DNA from: an uncultured Bacilli bacterium
GTDB taxonomy: Bacteria > Bacillota_I > Bacilli_A > RF39 > UBA660
NCBI GenBank assembly: GCA_944358495.1
Contig: CALVRF010000005.1
Coordinates: 1 to 29,144, forward strand
Direction of reading: 5' to 3'
Length of the DNA: 29,144 nt
This document shows positions 1 to 7,562 of this stretch, piece after piece (positions within the stretch are counted from its first letter, which is position 1; the number at the start of each line of letters is the position of its first letter). The translations under genes and the position numbers were made by a program. Below the pieces are notes generated by a model, which saw only the letters and a list, made by a program, of their open reading frames with translations, made no database searches and was not told the origin of the DNA.

Positions 1-41
1 TAAGATACTTTTTTAATTGATATAACCTCAAACTTAATATT

Positions 42-347
42 TTATAAAAGTTGTGTACTTTTGTGTGTCATAACATAGACGCCGTCACTGTTTTTCAAAA
101 TAATTTGTTCGTGATTATTTGTTTTGTTTTTTAGTGACACTCTAAACTTATCATCTTTAGCATAAGAAGCTTCGACATCATATTTATAAATGTCATCATT
201 ATTACTAATTTCTAGTTCACCAGTAAGATTATAGCCTTTGGTATCTTCTACTTTCTTTTCAAAATCTTTTAAAGCATCTTCACTACTATAATTGCCACAT
301 CCGGCCAAAAATAAGCAAGCACACAACATTAAGCATATTTTTTTCAT
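42..347 (-). CDS. Lipoprotein, LolA/GerS-like, apparently truncated
   Basis: The protein has about 101 residues. A hydrophobic leader ends in a lipobox (LAGC, Cys 17), so it is probably lipid-anchored outside the membrane. The rest is polar and beta-rich, like the start of LolA/YdcC/GerS-type lipoproteins, which bind lipids or act in envelope processes. Those proteins are usually near 200 residues or more, whereas this frame stops abruptly after YVMTHKSTQLL. An upstream ATG at 359 is in frame, but GGTGA sits at normal distance from the ATG at 347, so 347 is preferred. The family call is by general pattern only. The 3' end is probably replaced or frameshifted, but the sequence beyond the window edge is not visible. 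Confidence 0.6.
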   Translation of the reverse strand: MKKICLMLCACLFLAGCGNYSSEDALKDFEKKVEDTKGYNLTGELEISNNDDIYKYDVEASYAKDDKFRVSLKNKTNNHEQIILKNSDGVYVMTHKSTQLL

Positions 348-460
348 TTTTTCACCCATCTTTCAATTTCATTTAATTATATGGATGAAAATTTTAATTA
401 TGAATGAATAATTTGGTTTTTTTGGCGAATAATAGAAATATAACTAGGAAGGAGTGTATT

Positions 461-658
461 ATGGAAACTTTGCAAAAAATATGTTTAGTAATTACTATTA
501 TTGGGGCAATCAACTGGGGATTAATTGGAATACTTGATTTTAATCTTGTTGAAACTATTTTTGGTGCTGGAACGATATCTAGAATCATATACACTTTAGT
601 GGGTATTACAGGATTAATTAATATTGGTATTTTATTCAATCACATTGAAAATGAATAA
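461..658 (+). CDS. DUF378 family small membrane protein
   Basis: A 65-residue protein with two membrane segments. The first contains the sequence INWGLIGI typical of DUF378 (B. subtilis YuzA-like) proteins. Function is unknown in the family. The ATG at 461 follows GGAAGGAG at good spacing; the longer in-frame extension back to 404 has no ribosome binding site and is not used. The gene is monocistronic, since it ends directly at a hairpin terminator shared with the convergent DUF308 gene. Confidence 0.85.
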   Translation: METLQKICLVITIIGAINWGLIGILDFNLVETIFGAGTISRIIYTLVGITGLINIGILFNHIENE

Positions 659-660
659 AA

Positions 661-690
661 AAAGTTATCATTTTTTGATAGCTTTTTCTA
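661..690. terminator. Bidirectional terminator
   Basis: A 10-bp stem (661-670 with 676-685, one G-T pair) with a 5-T loop, flanked by an A run on the left and a T run on the right. It serves the DUF378 gene (+) and the DUF308 gene (-), whose TGA stop lies inside the stem. Confidence 0.85.
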
Positions 691-1216
691 TTTTTGAATA
701 ACTAGTTACAGTTAGCAAGTTAGATAATCCATCAATAATTAAAAATCCGCCTAATACTCTAATAAATAAGGTTAATGATTCAAATGGATTAAATAGAAGT
801 AAAATGCCTAGGACAAATAAAATTAAGGCTATCACTAGCACATACCACCATTTGCTATATTCATATTTTTTCAATCTAAGTGATGATTGCATTTTAGCAA
901 AAGCATCAATCACTAGAATAACACCCATAATCATTGGAATAAATGAAGCAAACCACTCTGGATTTAAAACAATAAATAAACCAAGGCCGATAAATAAGAT
1001 GGCAATAATCAGAACAGCTGCCCCTAGCGAGCCATAAACTTCGGATCCAATATAGGTATATATGGCTAAACCGCCAATTATTAAGCATATAGCTCCAATT
1101 AAATAACAAATAGAATTACTAACAAAAGCGGGAGCTAATAACATAACTAGTCCTACAACAATATAAAATCCTGACATTATTAACAATGATGATTTTATTT
1201 CTTTCAAAAATTCCAT
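668..1216 (-). CDS. HdeD/DUF308 family membrane protein
   Basis: A 182-residue, six-segment membrane protein built as a repeat of two-helix units. Each unit has the glycine-rich GAxxLIxGG or GGFLIIDG pattern of the DUF308 (HdeD-like) family. HdeD is linked to acid resistance in E. coli; in Gram-positives the role is unknown. The start follows AGGAGGG at normal spacing. It has its own strong promoter (TTGACA, 17 bp, TATTAT). The stop is TGA, which argues against UGA recoding. A second DUF308-like gene lies at 14694-15218. Confidence 0.85.
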   Translation of the reverse strand: MEFLKEIKSSLLIMSGFYIVVGLVMLLAPAFVSNSICYLIGAICLIIGGLAIYTYIGSEVYGSLGAAVLIIAILFIGLGLFIVLNPEWFASFIPMIMGVILVIDAFAKMQSSLRLKKYEYSKWWYVLVIALILFVLGILLLFNPFESLTLFIRVLGGFLIIDGLSNLLTVTSYSKIEKAIKK

Positions 1217-1242
1217 ATTTCCCTCCTATTCTTTATATTTTA

Positions 1243-1271
1243 ATAATATACATTTTAGTCGTCATTGTCAA
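1243..1271 (-). promoter_or_regulatory. SigA-type promoter of the DUF308 gene
   Basis: On the minus strand TTGACA (1266-1271) is followed after exactly 17 bases by TATTAT (1243-1248). The start codon lies about 27 bases downstream of the -10. The promoter directly abuts the cdaR terminator. Confidence 0.8.
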
Positions 1272-1272
1272 G

Positions 1273-1294
1273 AAAAAAACTGCTCTTAGCAGTT
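1273..1294 (-). terminator. Terminator of cdaA-cdaR
   Basis: The stem AACTGC/GCAGTT (1278-1283 with 1289-1294) with a 5-base loop is followed on the minus strand by a T tract (1273-1277). It overlaps the cdaR stop codon. Confidence 0.85.
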
Positions 1295-2657
1295 ATTTTT
1301 CCACAATCCTAATTTTTACTTTTTTCGTCATCGAAACATATTGAACTCTAGAATCAGTTCCTTCCACTTCAACTGGAATTTCATATTCTCCCGGGCCGTA
1401 ATCTTTAAGATCAATATAAGCCGTGATATCTTCAGCAGTTAAGCTTGAAAGAACTGAATTAACTCCCTTAACATTAACGGTTACTTGGATATCATCCTGG
1501 CTCAAACCTTGAACACTATAGTTGTCGTCAAGGTTGCGAACATCAATGTTTACATTTTCAATATCTTTATCAGTTGATTCTCCCAATGTAAACTTCAGCG
1601 TCACATTAGTTAATGACATTGATCTTATACCTTTTGGCTTAGTAAGGTCAAGCTTATATTCGCGATCTTCACGAAGTCCAGTAACATCGACTCTTAAAGG
1701 AATATATTCTAATTCATCTAAGGCGTCTTTTGTTCCATATACTGTAACATTAGATTCACTCATACTTATTGAACTTATAGCTTTTCCAAAACCAAGCTCG
1801 CCTTCAGGAATAACTCTAATTGGTACTTGTTTGCTTGGTGAACTAATATCAACATCAACATTGATTTTAGAAGGAACGATTTCGACATCAAGAATATTAC
1901 CATCTTTGTCATAAGCTTTTAATGGAACATCAGTAATAGTTGTCGTTCCTTCTTCTTGGGTGGTTAAGTTATCAACATCCACCAAAGCTTTTACCGTAGC
2001 CACCTTAGTTAAACTATTTACAGCATTTTCATCGTCAGTACCTTTGATAACAACTTGATCAGTATCTGGGGTAACACTATCTATAACCAAAGTTTGATCT
2101 AAATTATCTTGATTTAAAATATCAGTAGTTAAAGTTTTGGTCTCTGAAACTTTAGGATAAATATTGACGGTGGCAATAGATGGATTAACACTATATTCGA
2201 TAGAGCTTAGTGGTTGACTATACTCAACATTGACTTTATGTGTTCCTGGCTTCAACCCAGTTAAATCAACTGTTACTTTAGAGGTGGTCGACTGCTTAGC
2301 AATAAACAAATCAGATCGACTTCCCATTAAAGTTATATCGACAGTGTCCGGTAAGCCTTCAATAACATAAGCTTCTTCATTGTATGTAACATCGACAGTT
2401 TGGTCTTTAAGTACTTCAGCGGTTTGGTTGGTAAAAACAATTATTTTTTGGTCAATAACTACAAAAACAATAATAGCAACAATAAGAGAAATAAATAACA
2501 ATGTGTTTTGTTTGGATAACCAATTTTCAATAAACTTTTCTGAGTTTTCGAAGCCTTTGGCGATTTTAACAATCAGTCTAGTAATTGGTGTGACTATTCG
2601 TTTATCTAAAAATGCACCAAATTTTTTAAACAACCCTTTTTTCTTAGTTTTCTTCAC
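1293..2657 (-). CDS. cdaR: CdaR-like YbbR-domain regulator of diadenylate cyclase
   Basis: A 454-residue protein with a basic cytoplasmic N-terminus (about 55 residues), one membrane segment (about 53-70, followed by VVIDQKI) and four consecutive extracellular YbbR repeats (roughly 75-170, 175-265, 270-355, 360-452). In Firmicutes CdaR binds and modulates the cyclase CdaA. The start is GTG, with GAGGAGGT eight bases upstream; the first 14 bases overlap the end of cdaA, so translation is coupled. The cytoplasmic N-terminal stretch is long and lysine-rich. A terminator follows at once, so the glmM that usually completes this operon in Firmicutes is not here. Confidence 0.93.
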   Translation of the reverse strand: MKKTKKKGLFKKFGAFLDKRIVTPITRLIVKIAKGFENSEKFIENWLSKQNTLLFISLIVAIIVFVVIDQKIIVFTNQTAEVLKDQTVDVTYNEEAYVIEGLPDTVDITLMGSRSDLFIAKQSTTSKVTVDLTGLKPGTHKVNVEYSQPLSSIEYSVNPSIATVNIYPKVSETKTLTTDILNQDNLDQTLVIDSVTPDTDQVVIKGTDDENAVNSLTKVATVKALVDVDNLTTQEEGTTTITDVPLKAYDKDGNILDVEIVPSKINVDVDISSPSKQVPIRVIPEGELGFGKAISSISMSESNVTVYGTKDALDELEYIPLRVDVTGLREDREYKLDLTKPKGIRSMSLTNVTLKFTLGESTDKDIENVNIDVRNLDDNYSVQGLSQDDIQVTVNVKGVNSVLSSLTAEDITAYIDLKDYGPGEYEIPVEVEGTDSRVQYVSMTKKVKIRIVEK

Positions 2658-3459
2658 GAGAATTCACCTCCTCGTCTTCTACAAGTACCTTTTTAGATGG
2701 TGTGAGCCCTTCAGATAGGCGAATTTTTAATTCATCTAAGGAAAGGTTATATAATAATTGTCCAGAATTAGCTAAAGAAATGCGACCAGTTTCTTCAGAT
2801 AATACAATAGCTAAACAATCAGAACGTTCAGATATGCCAAGAGCGGCACGATGCCTAGTTCCTAATCTTTTACTAATGCTAACATTATCACTAGTTGGAA
2901 AAACTGCATTAGCACAAGCAATTTGATCACCTTGGATAATCACGCCACCATCGTGAAGCGGATTATTAACAAAGAAAATTGCTGTTAATAATGGATTGCT
3001 GACTTTAGCATAAATCTTTTGAGCATGGTTGATATAATTGTCTAAACTAACGTCTCTTTCCAGAACAATTAAAGCTCCCATTTTTTGTTTTCTCAAAGCT
3101 TCTATAGCTCCAGCTATTTCATTGATGGTTTTTTCACGTTCACTTAAAGATAGTGTTTTGTGACGTCCAAGCAATTTAGTGCGCCCTAATTGTTCTAGGG
3201 CATCTCTAATTTCCGGCTGAAAAATAACGATAAGTGCTAATGGAGCCCACTCGATAACATAATCTATTAAATAGCCAATAGTAACTAAATCTAATAAATC
3301 AGATAAAATTTTGACAATAACTATAATCAAAATTCCTTTAAAGAGCAAAATCATTTTAACATTTTTTCTTAAGCTTTTTAAAACAAAATATAGTAGTCCC
3401 CATACTAATAGGACATCTAATAATTTTCTGGCAAGTTCTAATATTGAATCTACTGTCAT
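2644..3459 (-). CDS. cdaA: Diadenylate cyclase CdaA
   Basis: A 271-residue membrane enzyme that makes cyclic di-AMP from two ATP. There are three N-terminal membrane segments (about 8-80), then a DisA_N (DAC) domain. The domain shows FQPEIRxALEQLGR near 81-93, the catalytic motif as LHDGGVII (DGG where most CdaA have DGA), GTRHRAALGISE near 200-210 and SEETG near 221. Start: an ATG at 3465 is only one base from GGAGGT, while the ATG at 3459 is seven bases away, so 3459 is chosen. It is translationally coupled to cdaR. The Gly in place of Ala in the DGA motif is conservative and is likely compatible with activity. Confidence 0.94.
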   Translation of the reverse strand: MTVDSILELARKLLDVLLVWGLLYFVLKSLRKNVKMILLFKGILIIVIVKILSDLLDLVTIGYLIDYVIEWAPLALIVIFQPEIRDALEQLGRTKLLGRHKTLSLSEREKTINEIAGAIEALRKQKMGALIVLERDVSLDNYINHAQKIYAKVSNPLLTAIFFVNNPLHDGGVIIQGDQIACANAVFPTSDNVSISKRLGTRHRAALGISERSDCLAIVLSEETGRISLANSGQLLYNLSLDELKIRLSEGLTPSKKVLVEDEEVNSREEN

Positions 3460-3488
3460 TAACATACCTCCAAATTTTCGCTATACTA

Positions 3489-3497
3489 ATTATATCA
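3489..3497 (-). promoter_or_regulatory. cdaA: Extended -10 promoter of cdaA-cdaR
   Basis: On the minus strand TGATATAAT (extended -10) lies about 30 bases upstream of the cdaA start. No convincing -35 box is at 17 bases; TTGTTA occurs 19 bases upstream. Confidence 0.55.
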
Positions 3498-3583
3498 TAT
3501 TTAGTTATATATTTAACAAGATTTTTATATTTTCAAAATACGAAGTTTAATAATGGTTTGTTTTTGCTAGGTTTTTAGAATTT

Positions 3584-3604
3584 AAAAAGCAACTTGGTGT
3601 TGCT
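3584..3604 (-). terminator. Terminator of the AAA+/TrmL operon
   Basis: AGCAAC/GTTGCT stem (3588-3593 with 3599-3604), 5-base loop, then a short T tract on the minus strand. It overlaps the stop of the low-complexity membrane protein. Confidence 0.75.
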
Positions 3605-4400
3605 ATTTCCAAATACTATCGGCTGATTGAGAATTATTTTTTTCTGTGCCGGAAGTACTATTTAATGGTACAGAAGTACCAACAGGCTGAGTGCTTAAAA
3701 CACTTGAACTTGTATTTAACCCGGTAGGTTGTGTCACTTGATTTTCTAGTTTTTCAGTAGTTGGCTGAGTACTTAAGGCATCAGTATTTTGAGTAGTTAC
3801 AGAATTAACTGCCGGCTCTGGAACTGAGGGCATAGCAGTATTTAAAGATACATTGTTTTGATTATTATTTATATTATTAATTAAATTATCTTTAACTGGA
3901 CTAAAATCTTGCGTAGACGGTACTGACGGTGTAATAACTGATGGCTGCTTATTTACGGCATTATCCGTTAAACTCTCATGTCCTTCCGCATTTAATTCCG
4001 AAACTAAGTTTGATGATTGTTCTGGCTGGATATTGGGTGTTATACTGTTAGGATTCATATTAGAAAATGGCATATTTTGCGACAAAGTCCGAGATTCTAT
4101 ATTTGGTGTGGCATTTACCGTTTCATTAACAGTAGGAATGGTTGACCAATCATTAATACTTGGCACCGTATACACTTGTTCTTGATGCTCATCTTCTTTT
4201 TTTACTTCACCAGTCCAAGCGCTTGGCTGAGCGGGTGCGGGATTTGTAGGTGTAGTTATTTCAGTTACTTTTTCTTTTTTTACTTTTTTATCTTTTTTCT
4301 TTAATAAGTCAGTACCTTCAGCCAAATAACCAACAATTGCCATTAAAACAATTATCACTCCTAAAATAGCCCAAAATACCCAATTGGTTAAAAATGTCAT
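3603..4400 (-). CDS. Membrane-anchored low-complexity protein, unknown
   Basis: A 265-residue protein. An N-terminal membrane segment (about 6-27) is followed by a highly charged KKKDKKVKKEK stretch, which by the positive-inside rule puts the long tail in the cytoplasm. The tail (about 45-265) is rich in Asn, Thr, Ser, Pro and Gln and has no recognisable fold; it looks disordered. It follows trmL by 12 bases with its own AGGAGGGG site, and it is the last gene of the operon. Function is unknown. Tails of this sort can serve as flexible tethers, but nothing here proves it. Confidence 0.75.
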   Translation of the reverse strand: MTFLTNWVFWAILGVIIVLMAIVGYLAEGTDLLKKKDKKVKKEKVTEITTPTNPAPAQPSAWTGEVKKEDEHQEQVYTVPSINDWSTIPTVNETVNATPNIESRTLSQNMPFSNMNPNSITPNIQPEQSSNLVSELNAEGHESLTDNAVNKQPSVITPSVPSTQDFSPVKDNLINNINNNQNNVSLNTAMPSVPEPAVNSVTTQNTDALSTQPTTEKLENQVTQPTGLNTSSSVLSTQPVGTSVPLNSTSGTEKNNSQSADSIWK

Positions 4401-4412
4401 TTTGCCCCTCCT

Positions 4413-4919
4413 TTATTTTTCTAAATAATCTTTGCCTTTAAATGGTTCATCGCGTAATAAATCGTTATAATCTTGTTGCCTTAAAACTTCATAGACCATA
4501 ATAGCTACACAGTTCGATAAATTAAGTGCCCGAACTTTATCAGTCATAGGTATTCTTAAACAGGTATCCAAGTGGTTTTTTAGTAATTCTTTAGGAATCC
4601 CTGTACTTTCTCGTCCGAAAATCAGATAAATATTTTGAGTTGTATCAGAATAATCAAACGAAGAATGAGGTTTATGTCCATATCTAGTTAAAAAATAATA
4701 TTTTCCAGGATTTTTAGCCTCAAATTCATTAAAATTTTCATAAACTGTATAATCACATTTATTTATATAATTAGCGCCACTTCTTTTAATAGCTTTTTCA
4801 TCGAGACTAAAGCCTAATGGTTCAATCAGATGTAATTTTGTATTAGTTGCTGCACATGTACGCATAATATTACCCGTATTTTGAGGAATTTCGGGTGCAT
4901 ATAAAACTACATTAAGCAT
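4413..4919 (-). CDS. trmL: tRNA (cytidine/uridine-2'-O-)-methyltransferase TrmL
   Basis: A 168-residue SPOUT methylase that 2'-O-methylates the wobble base 34 of tRNA-Leu species using S-adenosylmethionine. Family motifs are present: PEIPQNTGNIMRTCAAT (9-25), LIFGRESTGIP near 98-108, RIPM near 122 and RALNLSNCVAI (129-139), which form the SAM-binding trefoil knot. Length matches the family. The start overlaps the end of the preceding thioredoxin-fold gene by 8 bases, so the two are co-translated. Confidence 0.95.
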   Translation of the reverse strand: MLNVVLYAPEIPQNTGNIMRTCAATNTKLHLIEPLGFSLDEKAIKRSGANYINKCDYTVYENFNEFEAKNPGKYYFLTRYGHKPHSSFDYSDTTQNIYLIFGRESTGIPKELLKNHLDTCLRIPMTDKVRALNLSNCVAIMVYEVLRQQDYNDLLRDEPFKGKDYLEK

Positions 4920-5430
4920 TATCTATCACTCCATATTTTTTTAATAAAACATTTATCTGCTCTGGCGATGATTGCTGAGCATTGATAATGGCGTTAGTGA
5001 TTTTCCCATTATCGAAGATGTACATTGATACAGCACTTGCAGTATTTATTCTCTTTTTTACCTGATCATTTTCAGCATAACTTTGAAGTTCTTTTGTTAA
5101 ATCTGCTTGACTAATATTATCAGCATTTAAATAAATGATAGAGCTACTTAAATTTTGGTCGATAATGTTTTTTTGAAATTGTTCTTCAAATTCTTTAATA
5201 TTACTATTTTGGCCTGATGATACATATAATGTGAATTTAGGATTTTCTAAAGTATAATTAGCTAATTCGTTAGGCTGAATTTCGCTTACGGTATCTAACA
5301 TTATAGAATTTACAGCATAATATTCTTTAGTAGTAATATACCAGCTTCTAGCATAAAAAACTGCTAGGACTGTGACTATGATAAGAACTACTAAAATTAT
5401 GTAGTTTTTGGTTCGGATTTGTTTTTCCAT
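4912..5430 (-). CDS. Membrane-anchored thioredoxin-fold protein lacking CxxC
   Basis: A 172-residue protein with one N-terminal membrane segment (about 10-30) and an extracytoplasmic domain. The domain resembles a thioredoxin fold: beta strand FTLYVSSG, helix, strand SSIIYLNAD, and a late strand AVSMYIFDNGKI. At the position where the partner protein (6485-6904) has CSAC, this one has an uncharged SGQNSN, so it cannot do dithiol chemistry. The ATG at 5445 overlaps GGAGGG; the ATG at 5430 is seven bases from it and is chosen. The fold assignment is inference from pattern. Confidence 0.65.
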   Translation of the reverse strand: MEKQIRTKNYIILVVLIIVTVLAVFYARSWYITTKEYYAVNSIMLDTVSEIQPNELANYTLENPKFTLYVSSGQNSNIKEFEEQFQKNIIDQNLSSSIIYLNADNISQADLTKELQSYAENDQVKKRINTASAVSMYIFDNGKITNAIINAQQSSPEQINVLLKKYGVIDNA

Positions 5431-5446
5431 TACATAGCCCTCCATT

Positions 5447-5509
5447 CTATTTTATTTTAACATATTCAGCTGGCTTTTTCAAACTAAACATTGGGTCTTT
5501 TTTCGACAT
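5447..5509 (-). CDS. Possible 20-codon small ORF
   Basis: The ATG lies two bases after the TAA of the AAA+ gene and opens a 20-codon frame ending in TAG (MSKKDPMFSLKKPAEYVKIK). It fills almost the whole gap before the next gene. There is no clear ribosome binding site, so it would depend on reinitiation. The composition is protein-like (basic, amphipathic), but a chance frame of this length is common. Confidence 0.25.
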   Translation of the reverse strand: MSKKDPMFSLKKPAEYVKIK

Positions 5510-5511
5510 TT

Positions 5512-6483
5512 TTATAAATCAATATCATTATCAATGTCTTCAAGCTTGACATCAGGCAAAAGAATATTTTCTTCTTCGCATACCCGTTTAAATTTTTCTC
5601 TAAATGCCTGACATTCTTTGACGCGACTATCTGGGTATATACGTTTGCTATTACGGATAGCCATATAAACATCTAAGATGCCAACGATTTGCCTATTTTC
5701 AAATAGGGCATTAGAAAAGGCACCGGATAAAACGGATAAAGAAACATCGGGATACATGGCAGAAATACCATATACTCTTTTAAATTCAGAAGTCGCCGTC
5801 ACAATAGAGTCCATAAGTTCTTTTGTTAAATAGCTGTTTGGCAACATTTTAATTCCCGTTTTATATTCAATTTTCGGAATGGTTCCTAAAAGAATTTGAA
5901 CAGTAGCTTCATGACTTGGTTCAGCCACATCAATACGATCAAAACGTCTTAAAAAGGCGCGGTCTTTAATAATATAAGTTTCATATTCAATAGTAGTCGT
6001 GGCCCCAATAGCTTTAATATCACCACGATCTAAAGCCGGCTTTAAAATGTTAGCCAAATCCATAGGGCCATCATTACTGCCACCAATTAGAGTATGAACT
6101 TCATCGATGAATAAAATAGTTTTAGGAGCTCTTTTTAATTCATTTACTAATAAATTGGTTACTGATTCAGCTTTGCCATTTACTGTCATGGTTCCTAACA
6201 TTGAAGATGAATTTATTTTTAAAATTTTATAACCTTGAAGAGCATTAGGCACGTCGCCTCTTTGAATTTTATAAGCAATTCCCTCAACAATAGCGGTTTT
6301 ACCAATTCCGGGTTTACCAATTAGCAAAGCAGACTTTTCGGGGGTCAAAAGAACTAACATAGTCTTTTTTATTTCATCTTCTCTAGCAATGGCAGGATTG
6401 GTAATATATTGTTTGGCTGTTAGATCTTCACAGTAATTAGTAATTATTGGGTACTCATTGGGGTTTAAATAATTTCCTTGCAT
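5512..6483 (-). CDS. Stand-alone AAA+ ATPase, ClpB/ClpC first-module type
   Basis: A 323-residue protein covering only the D1 ATPase module of Clp/Hsp100 proteins. It begins with the ClpB-like linker (CEDLTAKQYITNPAIARE), then has Walker A GKPGIGKT (56-63), Walker B ILFIDEVH (123-130), sensor 1 IGATTT (159-164) and an arginine finger in FLRRFDR (177-183). It lacks the N-domain, the middle coiled coil and the second ATPase module. The aromatic pore-loop YRG of unfoldases is absent (TMTVNGKAES at that place), and the PDKAID sensor-2 motif is altered to PDVSLS. It probably acts as an ATP-driven oligomer that is not a classic threading machine. The start is one base after the thioredoxin lipoprotein stop, with AAGGAG inside that gene's end. 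Confidence 0.85.
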   Translation of the reverse strand: MQGNYLNPNEYPIITNYCEDLTAKQYITNPAIAREDEIKKTMLVLLTPEKSALLIGKPGIGKTAIVEGIAYKIQRGDVPNALQGYKILKINSSSMLGTMTVNGKAESVTNLLVNELKRAPKTILFIDEVHTLIGGSNDGPMDLANILKPALDRGDIKAIGATTTIEYETYIIKDRAFLRRFDRIDVAEPSHEATVQILLGTIPKIEYKTGIKMLPNSYLTKELMDSIVTATSEFKRVYGISAMYPDVSLSVLSGAFSNALFENRQIVGILDVYMAIRNSKRIYPDSRVKECQAFREKFKRVCEEENILLPDVKLEDIDNDIDL

Positions 6484-6484
6484 A

Positions 6485-6904
6485 TTATTTCTCCTTTATA
6501 TATCCGTTTTCTTGTAATTTTTCAACTACACGACTAAATTTTTGGCTGCCTTCTATACGTTCATTAGTGTCTTTTTCTTTTCCATTTTCAACAAAAACCG
6601 TGGTTGGTGTGCCAGTGAAATAGAAATTAGCTAGCAAATCACTATATTCTTCGTCACTTAATTTGTCGATGTCCAAATATTTTACATCAATTCCATATTC
6701 CTCGATAACTTTATTAATGGTAACGCGGTAAGTCGCGCAAGCACTACAGCTTTCAGCACCAATAAATAAAATAAAATCTTCTTTATTTTCTAACATGGTA
6801 TTTAATTTTTCATAACTTATTTCATCATAGGTTTTATTTCCACCACAAGCGGTTAGACATAATGCACCTATAACAATAACAATTAACATTAATAATTTTT
6901 TCAT
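6485..6904 (-). CDS. Thioredoxin-like lipoprotein
   Basis: A 139-residue protein with a lipobox (LTAC, Cys 20) and a thioredoxin fold facing outwards. It has the redox motif CSAC (53-56) and the cis-proline loop TGTPTT (97-102, Pro 100). It probably reduces or oxidises disulfides outside the membrane. It heads the operon with the AAA+ protein, a cysteine-free thioredoxin-fold protein, TrmL and a low-complexity membrane protein. GGTGA precedes the start. A poorly supported -10 (TATAAT, 6921-6926) lies just upstream. Confidence 0.85.
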   Translation of the reverse strand: MKKLLMLIVIVIGALCLTACGGNKTYDEISYEKLNTMLENKEDFILFIGAESCSACATYRVTINKVIEEYGIDVKYLDIDKLSDEEYSDLLANFYFTGTPTTVFVENGKEKDTNERIEGSQKFSRVVEKLQENGYIKEK

Positions 6905-6940
6905 ACTATCACCATTATTAATTATATAACATTTTTTTAT

Positions 6941-6976
6941 AAAAAAAAAGATTTATAAGAAGTTATTTCTTATAAA
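6941..6976 (-). terminator. Terminator of the LysM gene
   Basis: A perfect 10-bp stem TTTATAAGAA/TTCTTATAAA (6952-6961 with 6967-6976) with a 5-base loop is followed on the minus strand by a T-rich tract. It overlaps the last LysM codons and separates this gene from the thioredoxin/AAA+ operon. Confidence 0.85.
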
Positions 6977-7409
6977 CTATTAATTGGTCTTCTAATAAGT
7001 AAATTGTAGGATTTTGATTAGCTAAGCTATTAGCGCTTATTTGAAGTGTATTAGTAACATAATTTAAGGTATCACCATCATTAGTTATATAAAAGCCAGT
7101 GTTTTGTTTTGGAACATATATGGCATCACCAGGATAAATATATTCTCCTTCTTTTAAGCCATTTAATTTAGCTAATTGTACAGAATTTACATTATACTTT
7201 CTAGCTATCTCGTAAATAGTATCACCCTTTTGAATGGTATACCTATTAAACATGGAATTACCACTTGGCACTACTATATAAGTGTTTGGTGTTAATGTAT
7301 CAGTCACATTTAAACCATTTAATGTGGCTAGAACATCGGGAGTAATGCCTAAATTATTAGCAACGCTTTCTAAAGTATCCCCACTTTTCACTTCATAAAT
7401 TGTATACAT
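6963..7409 (-). CDS. Triple LysM-repeat protein
   Basis: A 148-residue protein made of three LysM repeats (about 3-48, 56-100, and a degenerate one at 107-148). The first two show the canonical VKSGDTLESVA and IQKGDTIYEIA starts and the PxxxIxVP end. LysM binds N-acetylglucosamine polymers. There is no signal peptide: the first repeat begins at residue 3. It may therefore act inside the cell, as some spore-coat morphogenetic LysM proteins do, or be exported in another way. AGGAGGGGG precedes the start. It is a single gene between two terminators. Confidence 0.85.
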   Translation of the reverse strand: MYTIYEVKSGDTLESVANNLGITPDVLATLNGLNVTDTLTPNTYIVVPSGNSMFNRYTIQKGDTIYEIARKYNVNSVQLAKLNGLKEGEYIYPGDAIYVPKQNTGFYITNDGDTLNYVTNTLQISANSLANQNPTIYLLEDQLIVYKK

Positions 7410-7501
7410 ATTGCCCCCTCCTTCCCTTTATTATATGTTGTTTTATTAATTATGTAATTGGAAAAAGGCTTTTAATTTTATTTTAAAATAACCTTTATAC
7501 T

Positions 7502-7545
7502 AAAAAACACAATTATTTTCAAGCTTAAGCTTTAGATAATTATGT
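7502..7545 (-). terminator. Terminator of the surface-protein gene
   Basis: A 10-bp stem (7507-7516 with 7536-7545, one G-T pair) encloses a palindromic AAGCTTAAGCTT loop and is followed on the minus strand by six T. It lies just downstream of the gene ending at 7563. Confidence 0.8.
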
Positions 7546-7562
7546 TTTCTTTTATTATTTGT

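Noticed and set aside
404..460. Upstream extension of the DUF378 gene
   Set aside because: No ribosome binding site; the ATG at 461 has GGAAGGAG and gives the family length.
5484..5672. 62-codon frame on the minus strand
   Set aside because: It is a shifted frame inside the AAA+ gene with no ribosome binding site; the AAA+ frame is clearly the coding one.
7507..7545. AAGCTTAAGCTT palindrome as an operator
   Set aside because: It is the loop of a well-formed terminator stem, which explains it.
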